The translations under genes and the position numbers were made by a program. The notes beneath the pieces are model-generated. The model saw nothing but the letters and a program-made list of their open reading frames with translations. It was not told the origin of the DNA and made no database searches. Positions 10,461-20,687 of a stretch of 64,000 bases of DNA are shown one piece after another (the first letter of the stretch is position 1; each line of letters begins with the position of its first letter). This stretch comes from Begonia masoniana (taxonomy: Eukaryota > Streptophyta > Magnoliopsida > Cucurbitales > Begoniaceae), in contig CM039510.1 in the NCBI GenBank assembly GCA_022432975.1, forward strand, positions 13,094,301 to 13,158,300, given 5' to 3'.

Positions 10461-12540
10461 TTGCAAACGAGTATTAATTTAATCACGAAAAGTTGTAGTA
10501 ACATAATTCACCAAACGAGTATTAGATAGAATTTTTATCGATTTCAGATTGAAGCTTGGAAACTCGAATCCCTTAAGTATTTCGTTGTTATTTTGGTAGA
10601 TTTTGAGTTTATACAGATTGTACCATCGATTGGAGGCAAAAATTGGCGAGGGAGGCTGGATTTCGCGCTTCTTGTACTAATAGCTGACCCACATTAGCAG
10701 GAGACATCATGTTCGACTTCTTGCTCCATACTTCTTACTCTAAGGTCCACTTTCGATTTTTGAAAATTTTATTATTTTAATTCAAGGTATAAACTTCGAA
10801 TTTGTATAACTCTCTATCCTTACATATAATTGACTAAAATTTGAAATCAACTCATTCCTTACAAGACATACTTTCATTTGTGTTCCAAAATTTTAACATG
10901 GTATCATCTATTTATAGAATATCCAAAAACAACACATAAAATTTTCAACATAACAAGATATCCAAAACTAATATAAATTGAGGTTAAAACGTTACATGTA
11001 TATATACATATACATATGGATGCATATGTATACATATATATCTTTATATATATTTTATAGATATATATTTTAATGTTGCAATCAATTACCATAATTTAAT
11101 AAAAGTTAATTTTAGATGTGATTACATAATTCTTTTTGTGATGGACCATACAGGCCAATTATTTAATACGTTGGATGGCAAGTCAACTCCGACTTAGACT
11201 TGCTTCGTGAGTCTATTTTCTTTGTTTTATTTTTCTCCATCACAATGACTTTTCTACAAAACCTTGTAGAAAGCGCAAGCTTTTTCGACTTGGTTGGCTA
11301 AGATGTTTAATTCAGGATAAACTTTCCCAAAAATCAACTTCATTGAAGGCAAAGGAAGATGAATTAAGAACAAGGGTGGATATGGTTTGATTCTTTTCAA
11401 TTTTTGTCTTGGATGGAGTCAAATCGACCCCCCACAATATCTAAATGGTGGAACCACATTAAACTGAACTTTAAGCTTTAGTTTCATTCAAAAATAAAAT
11501 AAAATAATATTTTATTATAAGGGTTGGTTTGTGGCTGAATTTAGGTTTTGGTAAAAATTCAGCTAGGTTTTGATCGAATGTTGATTTTGCAGTTTGGTTT
11601 AGTTATGTTATTGCATCTGAAGTAAACAATTGATCCATAAATGACACTCCTCCTTTGTTACAAACGGGTCTGAGTTACACTTGGGCGTGAATTAAGTGGA
11701 ACCGAATCAAGCTGCTGTTTGGAGCTGGTTTTGTCTGCCTTTATTAAAGGATAGAAAAGTACTTGTAAATCAAAATCAAAATTAATTTTTAATTATTTTC
11801 ACTATATTGAGATGTAAATGAAACAACAGTTTTAACAAATAGATCTTCAGATTAGCAAAATGAAGAACACAAGTTAATAAAACTTGGTTCTATTAAGTCA
11901 AAGAGAATAAATTCTTGTCAGGTTTGAGATACAAGTTCAAGTATTTTTAACATATTAAGTTATTATTAATAACATAAATTGATACGCTTCAACTTATGGT
12001 AACTTGTGTTTCAATCACAAGTACTAGTTCACTCTCAGCTTTCCAACTGAATATTGCCAAAAGATTCCAAGATTCCAGCAGATAAAAGCAATACAATTTC
12101 CACTCTAAAAATCACGAAAATTTAGGACGATCTTACTTGATGAGTGAATGATAATCTCTGAAAATTTTAGAGATTAAATCAATGAAACAAAGAAGATATG
12201 ATATGAACACCGATGTTAGTTAGAAAAATGTGATAAGTATGCAACTTTCGGGTTTTGACTCTTTTGAAAAAAACACTAACAAAGTTTTGATGAGAGTTTA
12301 TGCTACCTTATAGAGATGACTACATTCAACTAAGATGGTAGAAAATGTGGCAATAATAAAAGTTTTCCACAAAATTCACAAGATGGAAAATGGTTTGTGA
12401 CAACCTACTCGGATGAGGGATGTCGCACGGAAGTTTAAGGCTTCGGCTTTGAGAGAATAAATTCTTCACTAATAATTTTCCAAAAGTTCCAAAAAAATAG
12501 AGTATTTGAGAGGTTAAATAATGTTTCTTTTAACACAAAA
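10461..12540. other. AT-rich intergenic DNA, no feature recognised
   Basis: No open frame here looks like a protein. A low-complexity 'tatatacatatacatatg' tract lies at about 10995-11070. Nothing else is supported. Confidence 0.5.
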
Positions 12541-12690
12541 TTAAGTTCAACCTAATTAGCATAAAAATAGGAAAGATAGGGATCCTAAACATAATTAGAA
12601 TAAAAATAGGGATGATAAAGATTCTAAACCTAATTAGCATAAAAATATCTAAACCTAATTAGCATAAAAATAGGGAATATAAGGATCCTT
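12541..12690. repeat. Short tandem repeat 'cctaattagcataaaaatag'
   Basis: Four direct copies of a roughly 20-bp core with spacers that also partly repeat ('gggatcctaaac', 'gggatgataaag'). There is no coding content. Confidence 0.7.
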
Positions 12691-12882
12691 CGGTCGAAGG
12701 AACCCTAGCCGCGTGCTTCTTGTCTAATTGTGTTCCTCCTCTTGCATGCAGCCATGCAATCCTTTATTTTATGTAAATTACTAAGTAATTTAGACAAAAT
12801 TAAAAACTAATATATGTTACATAATTTGTTTAAAATGAATACAAATTTCCTCTTCAATACTTGGTGTAACCGTGGCTTGCTC

Positions 12883-13121
12883 CTACTTTAATGCATGGAA
12901 TGGTCTCTTCTTATCTTGCATGCTAGGTGTTAGCTCTATTTTGTCATTGAATATGTCATCTATACGACGAGCATATAGGTTAATTAGCTTTTTAGCTCGG
13001 GAGCGTGTGATTGTTCCTTGAGCCACATCATCTCCACCCACTTTAAGATTTGATCGCCTCAGTCGGCGTTCCGTCGAATCCCAAGTGGTACGTGATTCAT
13101 ACGCATCGTGAAGTAGCAATT
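12883..13121 (-). pseudogene. Truncated N-terminal fragment of a gypsy-type gag
   Basis: The minus-strand frame directly follows a primer binding site and contains the motif TITRSRAKKL, typical of the 'GPITRARAKK' start region of some plant retroelement proteins. It ends at about 12883 without any capsid or zinc-knuckle sequence. It is a remnant, and the family assignment rests on that single motif and on the primer-site context. Confidence 0.5.
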
Positions 13122-13134
13122 GGCTTTGATACCA
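13122..13134 (-). other. Primer binding site (tRNA-iMet)
   Basis: On the minus strand this reads TGGTATCAAAGCC. It is followed downstream by the gag fragment and upstream by a short LTR-like segment. Confidence 0.75.
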
Positions 13135-13136
13135 AA

Positions 13137-13251
13137 TGATAAAGAACAGAACCCTAACTACACCCAAAATCTAGCTCGATAGTGTAAGTTTGATCCTGTC
13201 TTCTATACTAGTATAGGAGGCACTCCAAATCCAATGTGGGACACATCATCA
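13137..13251 (-). mobile_element. Possible short (115-bp) LTR
   Basis: The segment starts TGATAAAGAA and ends ACATCATCA, so it has TGAT/ATCA inverted ends, next to the primer site at 13122. The short length would suit a TRIM-like or truncated element. No second LTR or TSD was found, so the outer end is a guess. Confidence 0.4.
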
Positions 13252-13565
13252 ATTCAATATTTTTTTAATTTCAAATGAAATGAATTTTATACTACAAAAT
13301 ATGATAACTTTAAATTTACGATGAAGTATATATATTAAACCCTAGAATTCATAAATGTGTTCAACTTAATCCTGAATTTGTTTTTGAATAAAATGAAATT
13401 TAAATTTTAAAATTCATTTAACTTAAACGTTGAACTTTCTTTTGAACCAAATGAACATCGAACTTCGCATCGTGCCAAAATGAATCTCGAATCAATTTTT
13501 CTCAAATTGGTTTTGTTTTGGTTTCAGCTTAAATTTTTTTTTTCATTTAGACTCAATTTTAGGTC

Positions 13566-13773
13566 GATTTGAGTTTCTCAAAGCTCGGATTGGTACAGTT
13601 TAGCTTTGATTCTGATCAAAGCAAAACCTAACATGATCCATTTTTAATAACAGAGTCTAATTTGTTCACTATACAAATTTTGAATTTCATTACGAACCTC
13701 AAAGTTCGAGATTCTTTTGGCTAAAAAAACACCATTTTAAGATTTAATTTGAACAACTCGAAAGTTAAAGATG
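13566..13773 (+). repeat. Diverged direct repeat, distal copy
   Basis: It shares with 14828-15117 the ordered blocks 'ctcggattg', 'catttttaataacagagtct', 'tttgttcac', 'cgaacctc', 'agttcgagat', 'taagatttaatttgaacaa'. The copies are clearly diverged, so the duplication is old. Confidence 0.8.
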
Positions 13774-14827
13774 TAATTAATAGTTTAGGTTTAAATTTAT
13801 TCTATTTATTAAAGAGCATGGTTTTTAATTTTACTATACTTTTTATATACTTTTGTTACCAAACGGCTGGACCGCGGTTCAAACTTTCCTTGGACCACGG
13901 TATGCTTGTTTATGAACATATTCTGGGCCACGGTTTGGGTTCGGCCTAGACCACTATTTTGTCAATTAGTTGTTGTGTAATGGACGAGAACTTGGGCTTT
14001 GAGATTGTCCCCTTGTTTTGTGGTCTGGGCTATGTTAGGCTGCAGACTAAATACTGTTAGGGCTGCTGGCCGATCCTCCTAGGCCTGCAGTGCCAACCCC
14101 TTTTGGGCCTCAATTTTGGACCTATTTTTGGTCCAATTCGTGATGTTAATGACTCGATTAAATAAGAACTATTTTAATGGGAAAATGAGAGAATTAAATG
14201 TCTAAAATTTTAAACAAATTATTTTTGTTTAAGTGCCAGTATATTAAATTAAATCTTTGAACCTTAGATTTGGGTTAGATATTTTTGTGCTGTGGATTGG
14301 GATAGGCTCACTCGAGGTAAAAATTTATTTTTACATGCTTTAATTAATTATTTTATTTTATAAAATAATTAATGAATCTTCTGTTAACATTTTATTTGAA
14401 TGCATATATCGTTTTTTGCACGTTCTTGTTTTTGTCATGAAAAATTTGTTTTAATTAAAGTATAAGACAAATTATTGTGTCATGTACCTAGAAGTAAAAT
14501 CCTAAGCCTAATCACAGTAGACTCGGCATATAGATTTCCTAATGTAATATTTTACTTAGAAATTTGTTTAATTTGAAATGTTAGATATTACTGAAAATTG
14601 TAAACTCTTTATTTATTTAATTTTGGACACATATCAGGGCATTATTTTAAATGTCACTAAAAAAACCTTTATTTGGCCATTTTTCTTCTAGGCCCTCGCT
14701 TGAAATAACTTTTTAAGACTTATGTTGAAATATTTATTAAAACTAAGTTTAAGGATCGGACGGCTCGGTCCAATTTTTTGGTCGGATCATTCCCCATTCT
14801 GTTTCGGATCCTCTTTGGAGCGTAACA

Positions 14828-15117
14828 GATTTGAATTTCTAAAAACTCGGATTGTTATAGTTTAGATCAGTTTGGTTTCGTTTTGTTTTTTAATTTTTAA
14901 ACTTAAAATTTAAAACATATAGAAATATTAAATTACTGATTTGGTTTAGTTGTGATACGAGCAAAACCGAATAAGATTCATTTTTAATAACAGAGTCTTA
15001 TTTGTTCACAATGTAAATTTCAAATTTCAGTACGAACCTCCAAGTTCGAGATCCTTCTTGCTAAAAAAAAAAACACTAGTTTAAGATTTAATTTGAACAA
15101 ATCAAAAAGTTGAAGAT
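14828..15117 (+). repeat. Diverged direct repeat, proximal copy in the P450 5' flank
   Basis: This is the second copy of the segment at 13566-13773. It is about 80 bp longer because of an insertion after the first block. Its right edge is about 240 bp upstream of the P450 ATG, so it may contribute to that promoter. Confidence 0.8.
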
Positions 15118-15355
15118 TTTTCTAGTTTTGCAAACTGTTACTTTGTAATAGGATAATATATACTAAAATGGGACGTGTCTAAAAAATGATCCATAGAAAA
15201 ATCTATTAAACACGTGATAAAAAAATTAAATTAAATTAAATTATAATTTTCAAAGCATGACCTGAGTTGGGTCTTCCATGTCGACTATGATTTTAAATAG
15301 TTGATCATCTCCTTTAACCAATCTTCAGTCTGCGAAAAACACAAACCAAGTGAAA

Positions 15356-17175
15356 ATGGAGGAAACATTGGTCTACGCATCTATTTCTCTGATCATCGTC
15401 GTCGTAGTTTTCAAGCATTTGCTGAAAGACTCTAATGGAAGAAACCTGCCTCCCAGCCCACCTTCTCTACCGGTCATCGGCCATCTCCATCTTCTAAAAG
15501 ACCCCCTTCATCGCACGTTGCAAAAGATTTCGGAAAGTTACGGTGATGTTTTCTCTCTGAAGTTTGGGTCGCAAACGGTGGTTGTTGTTTCGTCTCCGGC
15601 AGCGATCCAGGAGTGCTTCACCAAAAATGACATCGTTCTCGCCAATCGTTGTCCGTCGCTCGCCGGGAAATACATGGCCTATAACCAAACCACCATCGTC
15701 TCGGCACCGTACGGTGAACATTGGCGAAACCTCCGTCGAATCGGCGCCATCCAGATCTTCTCGACAAGCCGTCTCAATACCTTTTCACAGAGCCGGAAAA
15801 ACGAAGTCATGTGTTTGATGAAGAAACTGTCTCGGAATTCTCTCCATGAATTCTCTAAAGTCGAATTACAGTCTTTGCTTACGACGTTGACCTTTAACAT
15901 CGTGATGACGATGGTGGCTGGAAAAAGGTACTACGGCAACGAGGTCTCCGACCAAGAAGAAGCGAGTAAATTCCGAGATCTGATGCTGAAAGTTACGGCC
16001 ATAGTACAGACGGCAAATCCAGGAGAATTCTTTCCGGTACTGAACTGGATAGATCTTGGTGGTTATAAAAAGAGAATAATGGAGATGGGTAAGAAGATTG
16101 ATTCGTGTATGCAAGGCATAATCGATGAGCATCGGACTAGGAAGGAGGAGGGTAGGAACACCATGATCGGTCATCTTCTCTCTCTTCAACAATCAGAACC
16201 TGAGAATTACAGTGACCAAATCATCAAAGGATTTATGATGGTAAACTAAATTTCACCCTCAAGTTTCAATCTCTCCATATTTTATTAGTTGAAAGTGTTA
16301 ACTGTCGCTGAATATGTTTCTAAAATAAATAAAAAAAGTTATACCCGTTACACTAGAATCTGCATTTGACAAATAATATGTTAATAGTAGACATTTAGCA
16401 GTCATAAATCATAAATAATAAAATATTTTCATAGATGTACGTGTTAATTTTAGCGTTGTAACCTGAGGTTGGTTGAGCATTTAAGTACATTGTTCCATAG
16501 AACAATGCTTTGCTAGTTTGTATTACGATGCTTACTTAACCAGATTTGATATAATTGAAGAGCATAATATTGGGGGGCACAGATACAGCGTCGGTGACCA
16601 TCGAGTGGGCAATGGCAAATTTACTGAATAACCCAGAAGTTTTCGACAAAGTTAAAGCTGAGATAGATTCTCAAATTGGTGAACAACTAGTTGATGAGAG
16701 TGACATTGCAAAACTACCATTACTCCGTGGTGTGATATGGGAGACCCTCCGATTAAACCCATCAGCTCCTCTTTTGGTACCGCATTTCTCCTCGAATGAC
16801 TGCACAATTGGAAGCTATCATATTCCACGTGGCACAATGTTATTGGTGAACGTGTGGGCACTGCATAGGGATCCAAACTTATGGGAAGAACCAACTAGAT
16901 TTAACCCGGAAAGATATGAAAATGGAAAAGGAGAGGAAGTTGCACATAAGTTGATGCCATTTGGGTTGGGAAGAAGAGCTTGTCCAGGTTCTGGGTTGGC
17001 TCAGCGCGTGGTCGGGTTGACTTTGGCGTCATTAATTCAATACTTTGAATGGAAGAGAGTTGGGGATGATGAAATTGACATGAGTGAGCGCAAGGGGATC
17101 TCCTTGCGCAAGGCCATGCCTTTAGAGGCAATGTGCCAAGCACGTCCTATTGTGCAAAAGATCCTTAGTGACTAA
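15356..17175 (+). CDS. Cytochrome P450, CYP81 family (two exons, intact)
   Basis: An A-type plant P450 mono-oxygenase of 499 aa, ER-anchored, using NADPH-P450 reductase. Exon 1 is 15356-16240 and exon 2 is 16561-17175. The 320-bp phase-0 intron has donor ATG|GTAAAC and acceptor GAAG|AGC, at the usual single-intron place of this clan. Visible parts: N-terminal membrane helix (about 5-23), proline hinge (31-40), C-helix WRNLR (123-127), I-helix GGTDTA (300-305), K-helix ETLR (356-359), PERY (411-414) and the heme loop [10 protein letters not shown] (429-438) with ligand Cys436. The I-helix has Ala305 where Thr/Ser is common. The first ATG at 15356 is chosen; an upstream in-frame GTG is not used. 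CYP81 members hydroxylate isoflavonoids, lignans, glucosinolate precursors or triterpenes. The substrate cannot be read from sequence. No other pathway gene is in the window. Confidence 0.93.
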
Positions 17176-18487
17176 GCATGGGTTACTCCATCAGGCATTG
17201 ATCAAGCATGGGTTACTCCATCATCCATTGAAGAACTATCATGTGTGTGAGTGTTTATGTGGGTGTTTGATGTATGAATTACCAAATGTAATATGGATTT
17301 GAGCGTGCTTGAAAATAATCATTCATGGATTGGTATTTGGAATGTTGTTAGACAAATTTTTATATTCAACTTGAAGTGGAAGTTTGTGTTAAGAAAATCA
17401 AATAGTTTAAAAGAGATATACACATCTACATAATAATAAACATAGATATAAATAAAAAAAGCGAAAAACTCCGCTCCCACCTCTCTCTCTCTCTCTCCCC
17501 TTTTTTCTCCCTCATTTCCTTTCCTTTTCCATGCTTCTTTTGTCATGACCTCCGCTTTCATTGCTGCTTCGAGCTATTCTATTTTGGTAACTACAACCAT
17601 TGTAATATCCGCTAATTTTTATATCAATAAACTTTTGAGTAAATTTTTTGCATTATTCAATATCAAATTATTTTCTGTTGACTCGAATTTATCGTCATTC
17701 GTTAACGTTCTGCCTCATAAAATTTTTCGATCAATTAGTCAATCGATATAAATTTAAGAGTTACCGTGTAGTTAAAACTGAAGATAATAATGTTCGGTAA
17801 TTGAAAATTTTTCTTTATATATGATTTAGAGAAATTTTGGTTAAAGTTGGATTTAAGTAGTTTATTTAATATATATATATATCTATAAATAAAATTAAAA
17901 AAATTGGGCACGTTGTGCATTGTGCTTGTATTGTGTTGCATTGAGGCCAAACAACCAAAATAATCGAAGGTTACATATATATATATATCTATAAATAAAA
18001 TAAAAAAAAATTGAGCACGTTGTGCATTGTGCTTGTATTGTGTTGCATTGAGGCCAAACAACCAAAATAATCGAAGGTTTTTTTTCCCATTGTTCATTGT
18101 ACTTCTGGTTGTTTTGGCTTGCATTGGGTTTGCGTTAAGACCAAACAACCAAATCAACTGGAATTTGTTTTCTCTTTGCATCTTCTGCTGCATGAAGGTA
18201 TTCGTTTGAATAATAGGACAGTGATGAATATGTCCTTGGGTTTCGAATCCCTAAATCAGGTCAGGATGTTTGTTATTAAGATGCATACGCTCCTTATGGG
18301 CATTTTTCACGATTGACTAGCCTTCGGATAGTCCCTCATTCTGTCTCATGTAGTGCAATTGTTTTACGGATCATCATCATTGTTCACGCGCCTTGTGGGA
18401 AAATTGATATGTAAAGGTCCATGACTGACATTATTTTCACTGGGACTGTTTTCTACAAAAATAGTGGAAACTTATTGTATTATAACT
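17176..18487. other. Intergenic region downstream of the P450
   Basis: Just after the stop codon, 'catgggttactccatca' occurs twice (17178 and 17210) in the 3' UTR. A (CT)n tract lies at about 17480-17500. A 106-bp tandem duplication lies at 17871-18079. No gene is recognised. Confidence 0.6.
17871..18079. repeat. 106-bp tandem duplication
   Basis: Two nearly identical units start 'atctataaataaaat' at 17881 and 17987 and end 'ccaaaataatcgaaggtt'. A third, diverged partial unit follows (to about 18160, 'aaccaaatcaactgg'). The AT dinucleotide run at each junction probably drove the duplication. Confidence 0.9.
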
Positions 18488-18928
18488 TGTGACAGCCCGA
18501 AACCGGATCCCGATCGGGGACCGGGATTAAAGCCGTCACTCCGGGACAGTTAACAGAAAACAGTGACTATTTTTTTTTTTAAAACGGAGATGCAGGAAAC
18601 GGTAGACAACGACATTGGAATCGGATCCCAGAAATGCATGGCAGAATTAAAACGGGAAGACATATTAATATTGAAAACAGACTTCACAATTAAATGACAG
18701 AATCAAAAGAGAAAACATGGCATAAGGCTGGCGATGGATGTGAATTAAAATTGAACGGAAGATGGCAGAAGACTAAATTTAAAAAGGGCAAAAATCAGAA
18801 GTAAGATTCTAAAAGGATCAGTGGATATGTCTCTAAAAGGGAAACAGGCAGCGATGGGTGTAAATAATCAAAGGAAATGAAACAAATCGGGCAACGGGCA
18901 GCGGTGGATTCAAATACGACAAAACAGC

Positions 18929-19288
18929 TGACGTCAGGCGGTAGATGTAAATGCAAAGGCAAAAACGGAGATGACGTCAATCGGCAGATGCAGACATTAA
19001 ACCAAATTGGCAAAAGTTGATGACGTCAGCCGGTAGATGGATGACGTCAACCGGTAGATGCTGAGTAAAACTGGGTGGAAAGACAAAAGCTATCGGTGGA
19101 TTGAATAGGACAAAATGGCTGACGTCAGTCGGTAGATGTGGATGACGTCATCGGAAGATAAAGGCAGCAGATGAAATCGGAATGTGTGATGACATCATCG
19201 GAAGATGTGATGACATCATCGGCAGATACAGGTAGTAAACGTAATCGGCAGAAGGTGATGACGTCAGCCGGAAGACGTTCTGACGTCA
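18929..19288. promoter_or_regulatory. Cluster of eight TGACGTCA palindromes in LTR
   Basis: Exact TGACGTCA occurs at 18929, 18972, 19021, 19042, 19120, 19143, 19259 and 19281. Near-matches (TGACATCA) lie at about 19190 and 19210. Each is followed by a motif of the type 'gccggtagatg' or 'tcggaagatg'. TGACGTCA is the full bZIP/TGA-factor (CRE-like) site. A role as an LTR enhancer is inferred. Confidence 0.75.
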
Positions 19289-19648
19289 TTGGAAGATGCA
19301 GACAGCAATTGAAATCAAAAGATGAAAACCTAAGGCAGTAACACTGTTTGGCGGTAGATGCGAATAGGACAAAATGTGAACAGTGACTACCGGCAGAAAA
19401 CCTCAAAACAGAAGGCATAAAGGTTTCAAACCTTCAAAACCCGATTTCAAAACAAAGTTTTGAATCATGCTCTACAAGTGACAGGGGTTTAAGAAAACAA
19501 ACTGCATGGATGACTCTAAAACTCAAGACCATCCATGCATGACCTGAAGAGGGAGAACTCAAGCAGTTCCAGAATGTTTTCAAAACATTTCAAGGCATTA
19601 ATACAGAATATTTCAGGAGACAACTATCAACTGTCAACAGAGATTTAA

Positions 19649-20384
19649 AACTTGGACATCAGAACTGATACATTATACCAACAGAATCTCCTACAGAGTT
19701 TTTTTTTTAAAGCAAAACACAAAACTTTAACAGAGTTTTAAAACAAACACAACAGAATTCCAGGAGAGTTTACAGATATGAACTTTACTTTGAAAACTAA
19801 AACTTAAACCTCGGGACAGAAAATAGTGTCTGACTGCAGCATCCACCCCATGAGCTCGAACCACCCTCTACATTAGGTCATCATTTTGAGGAATAAGATC
19901 CTCGGTTTCAGATGCAGTACCTACATCAGAGAGTTCACCTATGAGTCTAAAACTCAGTAAGAACATATTAGATATGCAGTGATGCAAGATGTATGCATGC
20001 AGTTTCAGAATACAACTTGGACATCAGAACGATACATTAATATATATATATCCAACAGAATCTCCTACCAGAGTTTTTTTTTTTAAAGCAAAAACACCAA
20101 CTTTAACAGAGTTTTAAAACAAACACAACAGAATTCCAGGAGAGTTACCGATATGAACACTTTACTTTGAAAACTAAAACTTAAACCTCGGGACAGAAAA
20201 TAGTGTCTGACTGCAGCATCCACCCCATGAGCTCGAACCACCCTCTACATTAGGTCATCATTTTGAGGAATAAGATCCTCGGTTTCAGATGCAGTACCTA
20301 CATCAGAGAGTTCACCTATGAGTCTAAAACTCAGTAAGAACATATTAGATATGCAGTGATGCAAGATGTATGCATGCAGTTTTC
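19649..20384. repeat. 365-bp tandem duplication inside LTR
   Basis: The unit starting 'aacttggacatcagaac' at 19649 is repeated from 20014. Both units contain 'cctcgggacagaaaatag' and 'gcagtgatgcaagatg'. The homologous LTR at 54012 has this segment once (about 55190-55520). The copies are nearly identical apart from an AT run, so the event is recent. Confidence 0.9.
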
Positions 20385-20687
20385 AGAAATACAGTGACAG
20401 ATCAGAACTTTACGTTACAGTGGCAGAAGAATTAAGTGGGGCTTATAGGGGAACTGGTTCAGTACGTGCACTATCAGGCACAACAGTTTTCAGATTCCCA
20501 GGGAGGGATAAAACCAGAGGGTCCTTGCTAGGGACAAATTTCCAGGGAGGGATAAAACCAGAGGGGCCAGTCCCCGTCCCGCACTTAACCAGTACATTAC
20601 AGACAGTCAGATTTTATCTTGTTTAGTTTCAAACAGTGTACAGAAATCAGTTTTGCATGGATTTTCAGTAAAACGTGTATGCATGAC

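Larger units (their letters stand above)
13252..15355. other. AT-rich region upstream of the P450, with a duplicated segment
   Basis: No gene is seen. A segment at 13566-13773 is repeated in direct orientation at 14828-15117 (listed separately). The roughly 1.05 kb between the copies contains a GC-richer patch near 13860-14120 that I cannot classify. A weak TATA-like 'ttttaaatag' at 15291-15300 precedes the P450 start by about 60 bp. Confidence 0.5.

Noticed and set aside
15350..15355. GTG start two codons upstream of the P450 ATG
   Set aside because: Plant nuclear genes start with ATG; the first ATG at 15356 gives the usual N-terminal anchor.
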